This document shows, piece after piece, positions 1-7,236 of a stretch of 22,371 bases of DNA. The stretch covers positions 1-22,371 of the forward strand of contig DOFS01000075.1 of assembly GCA_003523945.1 (NCBI GenBank), in the 5' to 3' direction. Position 1 is the first letter of the stretch. The number at the start of each line of letters is the position of its first letter. This DNA is from Nitrospiraceae bacterium. GTDB lineage: Bacteria; Nitrospirota; Nitrospiria; Nitrospirales; UBA8639. Both the position numbers and the translations under genes were made by a program. The notes beneath the pieces are model-generated. The model was not told the origin of the DNA, made no database searches, and saw nothing but the letters and a program-made list of their open reading frames with translations.

Positions 1-1
1 T

Positions 2-481
2 GACCCGCAGGCCGTCGAGGGAACCTCTGTGGTGCTTTCAGACGAAGAATTAGAATCTCGCATTCAACGACGTTTGAAGGTCAGTCCATTCGTGAATGGT
101 GACGTCACGGTGCAAGTGGAACATGGTGTCGCAGTACTCTCAGGATCTGTGGATGACCGGCACGACATGGCAGATGCGGTAGAAATCGCCTATGACTCCG
201 GAGCGACGAATGTAACAAACCGCCTTCGCATGAGAGATCAACTGGACCACCCATGGAGAGAGATGACCGACAGGGAATTAAAACAGGCTGTAGAAGACGA
301 GCTTTATTGGAGCCCCTTTGTCAATTCACTCCCCATTCGTGTGGAAGTTCGAAACGGGATTGTCACGGTCTCCGGGAGAGTCGAAAATCAAGGCGAGATT
401 GCGGATGTAGTGGAAAACGCTTACGAAGCCGGAGCCAAAAATGTACTGAATCGTTTGTGGATCGATCCCACATTGGATTGA
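2..481 (+). CDS. BON-domain protein, 3' part (5' end outside window)
   Basis: The frame is open to the left edge, so the gene probably starts upstream; the GTG codons at 29 and 32 are internal in my reading. The visible part holds two consecutive BON domains (roughly residues 10-75 and 85-155 counting from base 2). Each has the BON pattern of a helix, then a beta hairpin with a V.V..G...L.G.V signature, then a second helix. Both end in a shared pattern (SGATNVTNRL, EAGAKNVLNRL). The second carries a WSPF motif that also occurs in the last BON domain of the six-BON protein at 13906-15384, so the two are probably paralogues. BON domains are found in exported or envelope proteins and bind phospholipid or other ligands; the exact role here is unknown. 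No terminator is evident after the stop. Confidence 0.85.
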   Translation, partial: DPQAVEGTSVVLSDEELESRIQRRLKVSPFVNGDVTVQVEHGVAVLSGSVDDRHDMADAVEIAYDSGATNVTNRLRMRDQLDHPWREMTDRELKQAVEDELYWSPFVNSLPIRVEVRNGIVTVSGRVENQGEIADVVENAYEAGAKNVLNRLWIDPTLD

Positions 482-680
482 AGGTGAAAAGGTCCATTCT
501 CTCAATAGAGAGCAGTGATGTAAGGGTTGAATATAAAAAACATCCCGCAACCGAAGGTCTCTTTATTGGTAGCGTGAATCTTTATGAAAAGAAGACCGCA
601 TTAACCTACCTGAGTCTACAAAGTGCCTCAGTTTTCTGGCGTCTTGTTAAGATGGCTTGGTTGGCCTAACGGCTCGCTCT

Positions 681-1076
681 CTATGATCGGAGCAGCACTT
701 TCCGGGTCCGGGGATGCGAGGGGACAGGTGAGACATCAGGAAGGATTTGAGGTTCGTTTGTCGGTGATTCAGATCGAACCGGAGGGGTGGAGGAGGCGGT
801 ACCTGAAGCTCCGATGTCGGGGGGCCTGCGAACACCTCCCCCTATGATAAGGGAAGAATCTTCTAATGTTTCTCCTGCAGGAGGAGAGGTGGACTGACGT
901 TCTGACCCGCTTTTGGATGGTATTCCGTCAAAAGCAGCCTCATGAGATCCCTCGGCAAAGACCGGTTCCGCTAAGGGAAAGATCAAAGCCAAGATGACTC
1001 CGGTACAACTCACCAACGTTTTGCCAACCTGATAGGCAACGGTCCGTTTCATCATGTTGAATTCTTCGTTTCTCAT
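681..1076 (-). CDS. Small exported proline/serine-rich hypothetical protein
   Basis: About 131 residues with no domain I recognise. The N-terminus is a clear signal peptide: a basic stretch (MMKRTVAYQ), a hydrophobic core (ISGVILALIFPLA-like region around residues 20-33) and a likely signal peptidase I site after PVFA. The rest is low-complexity, rich in Ser, Pro, Gly and Thr, with no cysteines after the signal region, so it looks like an unstructured exported protein. The start is uncertain: the ATG at 1076 has GGTGAG four bases upstream, while ATGs at 1055 and 1052 would give a tighter signal peptide, and a GTG at 1088 is also in frame. It faces the BON gene convergently across about 200 bases that hold nothing else I can support. 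Confidence 0.5.
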   Translation of the reverse strand: MRNEEFNMMKRTVAYQVGKTLVSCTGVILALIFPLAEPVFAEGSHEAAFDGIPSKSGSERQSTSPPAGETLEDSSLIIGGGVRRPPDIGASGTASSTPPVRSESPTNEPQILPDVSPVPSHPRTRKVLLRS

Positions 1077-1189
1077 ACTACTCACCACACAACTATCAAA
1101 CTCATGGCGAGAAAAGGCCCCAGGTACAAATCCTACATCAAGTTAAAGAGAGCATTCGTAACGGTGTTCCCATTGCTAGTTTTCACGCA

Positions 1190-1660
1190 CTATGGTTTTC
1201 GCCACACGGCTTTCCCATTTTCATCAAAAAGCCGGACAAGGGGGCTTCCGTCCTGATTTAAAACAACCTGAACCCTTGGAGTATCCATGTGATCTCGCAA
1301 AACGAATGTGGGAAGGTCATCGCCCTGAACTTCCAATGCCACCCGCCGTTTACAGTCCTCTCCATAGAGAGTCAATCCCGTTCGCTCCTTCTCATACACG
1401 GCAAGAGACGCTCGACGATCACATTGATCATCTCCCATGATGAGTGCCGGATGCTCCCCATCCCACAGGCTCAGCGTGGCACGGACCTTTCCCTCCTCAT
1501 TCACGATATGTAAGGCTGAGGTGGAGATCGGGTTTTTGGAATTGGTAGGTGAGGATTCGGACCCGGTGGCTATCGGAGAACCCAATAAGATGCCCCCGAC
1601 CGACCCCATAAGCAATGATCCAAGCAACACGGCCAAGAATGTTGTGTGTTTAATGGGCAT
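1190..1660 (-). CDS. Membrane-anchored or exported beta-repeat protein
   Basis: 156 residues. A hydrophobic segment at residues 8-28 (LAVLLGSLLMGSVGGILLG) acts as a signal anchor or signal peptide. After a Ser/Thr/Asn-rich linker come about five degenerate repeats of roughly 22 residues (residues 50-156). Each follows the scheme hydrophobic strand, D/N-E/D-G turn, R-A/V, hydrophobic strand, for example VNEEGKVRATLSL and LFDENGKAVW. Two repeats have a Cys in the turn (DDQCDRR, GEDCKRR). Short strand-turn-strand repeats of this kind usually build a beta sheet or solenoid outside the cytoplasm. The ATG at 1660 has an AGGGGA ribosome site about 9 bases upstream. It lies about 50 bases downstream of the DUF3309 gene on the same strand and may share its transcript. 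Function unknown. Confidence 0.75.
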   Translation of the reverse strand: MPIKHTTFLAVLLGSLLMGSVGGILLGSPIATGSESSPTNSKNPISTSALHIVNEEGKVRATLSLWDGEHPALIMGDDQCDRRASLAVYEKERTGLTLYGEDCKRRVALEVQGDDLPTFVLRDHMDTPRVQVVLNQDGSPLVRLFDENGKAVWRKP

Positions 1661-1709
1661 GCCTGTCGTCCCCTTGTTTCATGGATGGGAAAGGAAATCA
1701 GGTCAAACG

Positions 1710-1862
1710 CTACAACCTTCCTGTAAGAGCCAGTATCAGCACGATCACGAGTATCAGTCCAAGCCCACCACTCGGGTAAACTCCCCATGACGAGCTATAC
1801 GGCCAGACTGGCAAGGCCCCGACTAACAGGAGAATAAGAATGACTAATAGAATGGTTGACAT
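1710..1862 (-). CDS. DUF3309 family membrane micro-protein
   Basis: A 50-residue protein. It has an N-terminal hydrophobic helix (STILLVILILLLVGALP), a conserved centre with W-P-Y-S and W-G-x-x-P-S-G-G-L-G-L, and a second hydrophobic helix ending in G-R-L. This arrangement is what I know as the DUF3309 family of about 50 residues, small proteins with two membrane segments and no assigned function that are widespread in Proteobacteria and Nitrospirota. The length is full for the family. The ATG at 1862 is preceded by AGGAGGA about 10 bases upstream. It starts 22 bases after the stop of the 59-aa ORF on the same strand, so the two probably form an operon. Confidence 0.85.
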   Translation of the reverse strand: MSTILLVILILLLVGALPVWPYSSSWGVYPSGGLGLILVIVLILALTGRL

Positions 1863-1884
1863 AAATGACAATCCTCCTACGTGA

Positions 1885-2064
1885 CTATAATTTTTTGTCA
1901 GAGTTTAGATTATCCCTGCGGACTTGAAGGGAGAGTGGCCAGTCGTTGACGGGCTGAGTCAACTTGAGAAGCGTTCGACGCGGCCAATCCCCAAACAGAC
2001 AACGAGACATTTCAGCATCTACCGTTTCCGAAGGGTGTGAATTGTCAGCTTTTAAAATGGCCAT
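1885..2064 (-). CDS. Hypothetical 59-residue soluble protein
   Basis: A small ORF starting at the ATG at 2064 with a strong ribosome site (GGAGG seven bases upstream). The 59-residue product has no membrane segment. It is mostly polar, with a central tryptophan and arginine patch (FGDWPRRTLLKL) and a C-terminal NDWPLSLQVRRD stretch. I recognise no family. Its reality rests on the strong ribosome site, the 22-base spacing to the DUF3309 gene downstream and the absence of a competing frame. A candidate promoter sits 30-60 bases upstream. Confidence 0.55.
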   Translation of the reverse strand: MAILKADNSHPSETVDAEMSRCLFGDWPRRTLLKLTQPVNDWPLSLQVRRDNLNSDKKL

Positions 2065-2095
2065 CAGTTTTCCTCCATCTCTTTATCCGAAGATG

Positions 2096-2125
2096 TTTAT
2101 GTCCCCGGGCCTCATCTCCTGTCAG
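2096..2125 (-). promoter_or_regulatory. Candidate sigma70-type promoter for the small-gene cluster
   Basis: Read on the minus strand, CTGACA (2125-2120) is followed after 18 bases by CATAAA (2101-2096). Each hexamer departs from consensus by one or two bases. The position, about 30 bases before the start codon at 2064, fits a short leader. This is sequence resemblance only. Confidence 0.3.
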
Positions 2126-2141
2126 GGAAAATTTTTATACC

Positions 2142-2171
2142 TTGACATGTCGATGTTCAGATATTTTTAAT
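2142..2171 (+). promoter_or_regulatory. Candidate sigma70-type promoter (plus strand)
   Basis: A perfect TTGACA at 2142-2147, an 18-base spacer, then TTTAAT at 2166-2171, one mismatch from TATAAT. It could start a short transcript ending at the hairpin at 2250-2272, or a leader of about 420 bases for the kinase operon at 2601. Confidence 0.4.
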
Positions 2172-2249
2172 ATCTCATTTCTACAGCCCTTTATCCTGTT
2201 AGACACCTGAGAAAAACCCTTGGTTGAATGGGCCGTAACCCTGGACTGG

Positions 2250-2272
2250 AAAAGCCCTTTTGGGCGGTTTTT
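2250..2272 (+). terminator. Terminator-like hairpin with T run
   Basis: GCCC at 2254-2257 pairs with GGGC at 2262-2265 around a T4 loop. The flanking A and T stretches can extend the stem across a GG bulge, and five Ts follow (2268-2272). The stem is short, so it is a weak terminator candidate. No plus-strand gene lies within 1700 bases upstream, which makes its presence here notable. Confidence 0.35.
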
Positions 2273-2363
2273 CACTTAGACAAGACTTCCGACTCGCGGC
2301 TATACTTTTTTCGGTTTCGTTCATTTACGAAAGATTAGAAAAGTGTTTCATACCCTGTGTAAG

Positions 2364-2388
2364 CGCACGACAACGCCGTTGTCGTGCG
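2364..2388. repeat. Perfect 11-bp inverted repeat, 3-base centre
   Basis: CGCACGACAAC at 2364-2374 is mirrored exactly by GTTGTCGTGCG at 2378-2388 around GCC. There is no T run after it, so it is unlikely to be a terminator. It lies 213 bases before the kinase operon and could be a binding site for a dimeric regulator or a stable leader hairpin. I found no second copy in the window. Confidence 0.75.
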
Positions 2389-2600
2389 ATAAGAATACTG
2401 GACATGTGCCACGCATTTCTCATCAAAACATTTCAGTATCGGGCCTTGCAGATGAGTTTTCTTTGTGCTCAGAATCCTAAAAAAACGCCTCCAGAGAAGG
2501 TGATAGGTATCCCTGCCATGACACGTTTTCCAATTCTGGATGAAGCCGGACCCAGGAAACATCATTCGTTTCTTTTGTTCCGTACAAAAAGTGTGAAGGT

Positions 2601-4064
2601 ATGATGACGATTCAGGAACGACTCAAAGCCGGTTCTCGTGCAACAAAAATGGATATCATCCTCCTACTCGCCATCAGCGGGCTCATCGGCGGAATTTTTG
2701 TGTTGGACCTGTTCACCAAAACAGGAGTCGCGATTGGCATGTTATACGTGAGTGCCATTATGATTACTCCATATTTGCCCCATGCAAAATCCCCATTCAT
2801 CGTCGCCGGAGTCTGTACGGTCTTGGCCATCATTGGAGTGATCTATTCACCCGGCGTGAACGTGGTACATTCGGGCAGCACCATTGCCGGGAATGCTGCG
2901 GCCAATCGCCTCTTATCACTTTTTATGATTTGGTCAACGGCCCTCCTCACCTATCAATATCGTCAGGGAATGGAGGTCAGGCTTCGGTTAGCCTCTATCG
3001 TAGAAACCACCCATGACGCCATTATCGGACAAACACTCAAAGGGCAAGTGACCAGTTGGAACAACGGAGCCGAACAGATGTTCGGATATTCGGCACAGGA
3101 GAGCATCGGTCAGTTCATGACATTTCTTTTTCCACCAGACCGGATTGCCGAAGAAAAGGATATTCTGGAAAAACTTCATGGTGGGAAGCAGATTCAAAAT
3201 TTTGAAACGATTCGACGCAGGAAAGACGGACAGGATATACCGGTGGCGCTGACCATTTCTCCTATTATCGACCGAAGAGGCAAGGTTATTGGTGCTTCGA
3301 AAATTGCTCGAAATATTTCCCAGCAAAAGGAGTTGGAAAATCTCCTGGCGGTACAAAATCTGACATTAGCCAGTCATGCGGCCTCTCTTAAGCAATCAAA
3401 CGAGGATCTCGAACAATTTGCTTATATTGCCTCTCATGATCTCCAAGAGCCCCTCCGCACGATTCATGGCTTTACGCAGTTGTTGGCGGAACGCTATAAA
3501 GAACAATTGGACGACCAGGGTAAGGAATTTATTGGATTCGTGACCGATGGAGCGAATCGCATGCAAACCCTCATTCAGGATCTCCTGAAATATTCGAGAA
3601 TTCAAGCCCAGGAACTGAACCCTGTCACGGTCAACGGCGAGGAAGTGCTCAATGAAATTCTCGGACATCTTCGCATGGTGATTGAGGACACTCAGGCCTT
3701 GATCACGCATGACCCACTGCCGATCATCCGGACCGATCGGTCACATTTTCAACATTTGCTCCAAAATCTGATTTCCAATGCCATTAAATTCCACGGCCCG
3801 AAACCTCCCCACATTCATCTCTCTGCACGGGAGGACGCCAACGAGTGGCTCTTTTCGGTCCGGGATAACGGGATTGGCATAGAATCGGAATATTATGAAC
3901 GGATTTTTCTTCCTTTTAAACGACTTCATAGCAGGGACAAATATCAGGGCACCGGGATTGGCCTGGCAATCTGTAAGAAAATTATCGAGCGCCGGGGAGG
4001 TCGGATCTGGGTCGAATCCAAACCGGGAGAAGGGGCCAATTTTTCCTTTACCATTCCTAAATAA
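2601..4064 (+). CDS. Membrane PAS sensor histidine kinase (phytochrome-type kinase core)
   Basis: 487 residues. The N-terminus has about four hydrophobic helices (around 18-38, 42-58, 64-83 and 103-121), a membrane sensor region I cannot name. A PAS domain follows (about 130-245, with SWNNGAEQMFGY and the RRRKDGQDIPV strand). Next is a HisKA domain whose H box reads SHDLQEPLR, with phospho-acceptor His279, the form seen in bacteriophytochrome-related kinases. The ATPase domain (about 370-485) has the N box (QNLISNAIKFH), G1 (DNGIGI), F box (FLPFKRLH) and G2 (GTGIGLAIC), so it should be active. Tandem ATGs at 2601 and 2604 follow GAAGG; either could be the start. The next gene, 14 bases on, is the Rcp1-type receiver usually partnered with this kinase class, so phosphotransfer between them is likely. 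Confidence 0.92.
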   Translation: MMTIQERLKAGSRATKMDIILLLAISGLIGGIFVLDLFTKTGVAIGMLYVSAIMITPYLPHAKSPFIVAGVCTVLAIIGVIYSPGVNVVHSGSTIAGNAAANRLLSLFMIWSTALLTYQYRQGMEVRLRLASIVETTHDAIIGQTLKGQVTSWNNGAEQMFGYSAQESIGQFMTFLFPPDRIAEEKDILEKLHGGKQIQNFETIRRRKDGQDIPVALTISPIIDRRGKVIGASKIARNISQQKELENLLAVQNLTLASHAASLKQSNEDLEQFAYIASHDLQEPLRTIHGFTQLLAERYKEQLDDQGKEFIGFVTDGANRMQTLIQDLLKYSRIQAQELNPVTVNGEEVLNEILGHLRMVIEDTQALITHDPLPIIRTDRSHFQHLLQNLISNAIKFHGPKPPHIHLSAREDANEWLFSVRDNGIGIESEYYERIFLPFKRLHSRDKYQGTGIGLAICKKIIERRGGRIWVESKPGEGANFSFTIPK

Positions 4065-4078
4065 ACCGGAGATGTCTC

Positions 4079-4522
4079 ATGCATAATCCAATTGAAATTT
4101 TGTTAATTGAAGATAATCCGGCGGATATCCGTCTCACCCAGGAAGCCTTTCGGGAAGCACGCCTCCAGAATACTATTCATGTGGTTCAAGATGGAGTCAG
4201 CGCAATGGACTTCATTCGACAAAAAGCACCCTATCAACATGCTCCCAGACCGGACCTTATTCTGTTAGACTTGAACCTTCCGAAGAAGGACGGAAGAGAG
4301 GTTCTAAGGGACATAAAAGCCGATCCGCACACTCGCACGATTCCCGTTGTGGTGCTCACAACCTCCGAAGATGAAGAAGATGTGTTGCGTAGTTACGATC
4401 TTCACGCTAACGCCTATTTGGTCAAACCTATCGATGTCCTGCAATTCATCACAATGATTCGGTCCCTCGAAAGTTTCTGGCTCTCGGTGGTAAAACTCCC
4501 TCCAAAGGTGCCGGAGTCATGA
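4079..4522 (+). CDS. Rcp1-like single-domain response regulator
   Basis: 147 residues made of one receiver domain. Acidic pair Glu11/Asp12 (IEDNPAD), phospho-acceptor Asp64 (LLDLNLPKKDG), Thr94/Thr95 and Lys116 (VKPI) are all present. The ADIRL.QEAF segment and the insertion before the phospho-Asp strand match the Rcp1 type that partners with phytochrome-class kinases, such as the one 14 bases upstream. It has no output domain, so it probably acts by protein contact or as a phosphate shuttle. GGAGA lies 7 bases before the ATG. Its stop overlaps the next start (ATGA, 4519-4522), so translation is coupled to the hybrid kinase. Confidence 0.93.
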   Translation: MHNPIEILLIEDNPADIRLTQEAFREARLQNTIHVVQDGVSAMDFIRQKAPYQHAPRPDLILLDLNLPKKDGREVLRDIKADPHTRTIPVVVLTTSEDEEDVLRSYDLHANAYLVKPIDVLQFITMIRSLESFWLSVVKLPPKVPES

Positions 4523-6501
4523 GCGATCTCCCATCCCCTACGTATTCCATCCTGCTCGTGGAGGACAATCCTGCCGACGCAGAATTGGTGCGGGAGCGGC
4601 TGAAGGATGCCTCCGGCATGTCCCCCTTTCATATCACCCGCGCATCGACTCTGAACGAGGCTCTGACCATCCTTCACAGCACGCCATTTGACGTCATCCT
4701 TCTTGATTTAAATCTCCCGGAAACCAATGGCCTTGAAACATTGAAACGAATCCGGTCGGCCAATTCCGCCATTCCCCTTGTTGTGTTAACCGTGCATGAG
4801 GATGAACCGCTTGCCCTGGAGGCCATCAAATTAGGGGCACAGGATTATATCCCTAAATCTTCCATGAATGCCGTGTTGCTTGCCCGAATTTTGTACTATG
4901 CCATGGAACGGGAAAAGAATGAACGGATTCGCCGGGATAGCGAAAGAAAGTACCGGTTGTTTGTTGATGGCGCCACAGGTCTGGCCTTTATCATGCTTGA
5001 TTTGGACGGGAAGATTACGCATTGGAATTCCGGAGCTGAGCGGCTTTTTGGGTACACAGAAGACGCGGCATTGCATAAACATTTTTCTATACTCTTTACC
5101 GCTGAAGACCTGCGCACTGGTCGTCCTGAAACCGAATTGCGGAGAGCGGAATCCCTGGAAAAAGGGGATGACGACAATTGGCTGGTACGGGCGGATGGGT
5201 CGCGATTTTGGGCCAGCGGCGCAGTGACGGCCATACGCGATCCCAACGACAAGCTGATCGGGTTTGCCAAGGTGGTTCGAGACAAAAGCGCTCAAAAAGA
5301 TACCAGTGACAAATTAGCCGAATTGAATCGCACCTTGGAAGAACGCGTGATTCAACGCACTCAGGAACTTACCCGCAACCAGGAACGGCTACGCGCCATG
5401 GCGTCCGATCTCACCGTAACCGAACAACGGGAACGACGCCGGTTGGCGACGGACCTTCATGATTATCTGGCTCAGCTTCTTGTCGTCTGTCGATTGAAAT
5501 TAAGTCAAGGTCAATCGATTTCCGATAAGGAAACCCTCCTAAAGGTGATTCAGGAGGCGGATACCCTCTTGGACCAATCCTTGACCTATACACGAACACT
5601 GGTCAGCCAACTCAGTCCGACCTGTCTCTATGAATTCGGACTCCATGCCGCTCTCGTCTGGTTGGGATCTGAAATGGGAAAACAGGGATTAACCGTCACC
5701 TTGAAAAGCACGGATGAGACGCCCACCTTGCCGGAGAATCAGGCCGTTCTCGTGTTTCAATCTGTTCGGGAACTGTTATATAACGTACTCAAACATTCCG
5801 GAGTGAATGAGGTGATGGTGAATCTGTCTCTGCAACAGGACAACCATCTGCTGATCGAGGTGAAGGATTTTGGCTGCGGGTTTAGCGAAAATCCTGAAGA
5901 GAGAAATGCGCAATCACCAACCCATTTTGGACTCTTTAGTATTCGTGAGCGATTGGAAGCCCTCGGCGGAGAAATGGTTCTCCATTCAGCCCGGCAGAAG
6001 GGCACTCAAGTCCTCCTACGTATTCCAATAGAACACAGCACTGAGGATCTCCAACCACGCCTTGTCAAACCGGTTCCGGTGCAAGCCATCAGGAAGACTC
6101 ATGCTTCCCGTCCTCCTTCAGAAAAAATTCGCATTCTTCTCGCGGATGATCATAAGATGGTCCGTGAGGGGTTTTGCCATATCCTGAACTCCCAAGTGGA
6201 CCTCGAAGTCGTGGGAGAGGCAGAGGATGGGAAACAAGCGATTACCAATTGTGAATCGCTTCGCCCCGACGTGGTGGTGATGGACCTTCATATGCCCGGC
6301 ATGGACGGGCTGGAAGCCATCCGAAGAATTAAGCAACAAATCCCGGAAACGGTAATTATCGGATTGTCTGTGTACGACACTCCTGACGTGGCCCGTTGGT
6401 TCCAGGAGGCAGGGGCCGAGGCTTTTGTGACTAAGGGAGGACCCGCTGAAACCTTGGTGACCATCATTAGGAAATTTTCGCATCAAAAAAAATCCGCCTA
6501 G
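4519..6501 (+). CDS. Hybrid kinase: REC - PAS - HisKA_3 - HATPase - REC
   Basis: 660 residues, no membrane segment. Order: receiver (about 10-130, acidic Glu15/Asp16, phospho-Asp63), PAS (about 150-265, HWNSGAERLFGY), a coiled coil, then a NarX-type HisKA_3 domain. The phospho-acceptor is His314 in LHDYLAQLL, which also keeps the D-x-x-x-Q phosphatase motif. The ATPase domain follows (about 415-510, with RELLYNVLKHS, GCGF and THFGLFSIRERL). A NarL-type receiver ends the protein (about 535-655, ADDHKMVREG, phospho-Asp589, TKGG). That receiver is normally fused to a LuxR HTH, but here the protein ends. The kinase-receiver half is paralogous to the ends of the 1453-aa and 1393-aa proteins. The N-terminal receiver suggests control by the upstream kinase (inference). 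Confidence 0.92.
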   Translation: MSDLPSPTYSILLVEDNPADAELVRERLKDASGMSPFHITRASTLNEALTILHSTPFDVILLDLNLPETNGLETLKRIRSANSAIPLVVLTVHEDEPLALEAIKLGAQDYIPKSSMNAVLLARILYYAMEREKNERIRRDSERKYRLFVDGATGLAFIMLDLDGKITHWNSGAERLFGYTEDAALHKHFSILFTAEDLRTGRPETELRRAESLEKGDDDNWLVRADGSRFWASGAVTAIRDPNDKLIGFAKVVRDKSAQKDTSDKLAELNRTLEERVIQRTQELTRNQERLRAMASDLTVTEQRERRRLATDLHDYLAQLLVVCRLKLSQGQSISDKETLLKVIQEADTLLDQSLTYTRTLVSQLSPTCLYEFGLHAALVWLGSEMGKQGLTVTLKSTDETPTLPENQAVLVFQSVRELLYNVLKHSGVNEVMVNLSLQQDNHLLIEVKDFGCGFSENPEERNAQSPTHFGLFSIRERLEALGGEMVLHSARQKGTQVLLRIPIEHSTEDLQPRLVKPVPVQAIRKTHASRPPSEKIRILLADDHKMVREGFCHILNSQVDLEVVGEAEDGKQAITNCESLRPDVVVMDLHMPGMDGLEAIRRIKQQIPETVIIGLSVYDTPDVARWFQEAGAEAFVTKGGPAETLVTIIRKFSHQKKSA

Positions 6502-6510
6502 CCTTCTTCC

Positions 6511-7233
6511 TCATTTCTTGTTGACATTTTCCACCATTAAACTGACTCTTTTTTTTGTGACGGGAAGGCTCTCTCCGGTCAAAATCTGATAGGCCTGCAA
6601 GACCGTGTTAACGGGAGAAATCTGCATGAGAAAGGGAGTCTGCCAATCATTATCTTCAGCGAACCGATCTTCAGGAATAATCACTCTTTTGATATGTTCC
6701 GCATAGGCAGCCTGGATTTTCAATGGTATTCCTCCCACCGCCCCAATATGACCATCACGGGTCACTTTCCCGGTCATCACTCGACTGAGGAGGATTGGGT
6801 TATCGTTGGCCATAGCGAGAACCACCAAGCTCACCATGGCCGTAAGGCTATCTCCGTAAATCGTCACACCAGGCTTAGGAAATTTAAGAAATATATCCCA
6901 GGTTCTTGGATCGAGGCCTGCAACCCGCGCCGCAGCGACGATTCCCGAATGGATGGCCACCTGCGTATAAGGAGAAAATTTTCCCGGTCCGCTCGAGAAT
7001 GCCACATTCAGCGCTTCTTGTCCTTCCTGTTTGCGAAACGATATTCCAAGTTTGGCCACAATCCCTATTGGTTGGCGATTCTGGTCCAAGGTTGTCCCCA
7101 GAAAGGTCACCGTTTGCTGCTGCCAGAAAAACTGTTCAGCCTCAGCAGACTGGGGGAAAGAGCAGAACCAGACGAGAGGGATCGCCCAGGCCACAACCTT
7201 GGGGATCAGAGCCGTTTTAATAGATTTTTCCAT
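6511..7233 (-). CDS. Exported Lon-type (S16) peptidase domain protein
   Basis: 240 residues. A signal peptide (residues 1-32; cleavage likely after AEA) sends it out of the cytoplasm. The rest matches the proteolytic domain of Lon without its ATPase or N-terminal domain. Ser129 in YGDSLTAM aligns with the catalytic Lon serine, then come MTGKVTRDGHIGAVGG and PLKIQAA with Lys172, followed by KRVIIPEDRF. The Ser-Lys spacing of 43 residues equals that of E. coli Lon (Ser679/Lys722), so the dyad looks intact. No PDZ domain is visible, unlike YlbL-type exported S16 proteins. The ATG at 7233 lies three bases after the stop of the 127-aa gene, with GGAGA as ribosome site, so the two form an operon. 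The gene converges on the hybrid kinase with a 9-base gap. Confidence 0.85.
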   Translation of the reverse strand: MEKSIKTALIPKVVAWAIPLVWFCSFPQSAEAEQFFWQQQTVTFLGTTLDQNRQPIGIVAKLGISFRKQEGQEALNVAFSSGPGKFSPYTQVAIHSGIVAAARVAGLDPRTWDIFLKFPKPGVTIYGDSLTAMVSLVVLAMANDNPILLSRVMTGKVTRDGHIGAVGGIPLKIQAAYAEHIKRVIIPEDRFAEDNDWQTPFLMQISPVNTVLQAYQILTGESLPVTKKRVSLMVENVNKK

Positions 7234-7236
7234 AGA

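Larger units (their letters stand above)
2065..2600. other. Intergenic regulatory region between divergent operons
   Basis: About 535 bases without a gene I accept. It separates the minus-strand small-gene cluster from the plus-strand kinase operon. Contents: a minus-strand promoter candidate (2096-2125), a plus-strand promoter candidate (2142-2171), a terminator-like hairpin (2250-2272) and a perfect 11-bp inverted repeat (2364-2388). The stretch 2390-2600 shows nothing further beyond the start region of the kinase gene. One long plus-strand frame runs through the right half, but its translation does not look like protein. Confidence 0.6.

Noticed and set aside
497..511. CTCTC-AATA-GAGAG hairpin after the BON gene
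   Set aside because: The 5-bp stem is short and there is no T run, so it is not a credible terminator.
253..669. 138-codon plus-strand ORF overlapping the BON gene
   Set aside because: The first half is a frame shadow of the BON domain, which is clearly coding in the other frame. The tail has no ribosome site or recognisable features.
2260..2604. 114-codon plus-strand ORF whose stop overlaps the kinase start (ATGA)
   Set aside because: It has no ribosome site, starts at a TTG inside a hairpin, contains the 11-bp inverted repeat, and its translation is rich in Cys, Arg and Phe without domain-like pattern. The overlap is probably chance.
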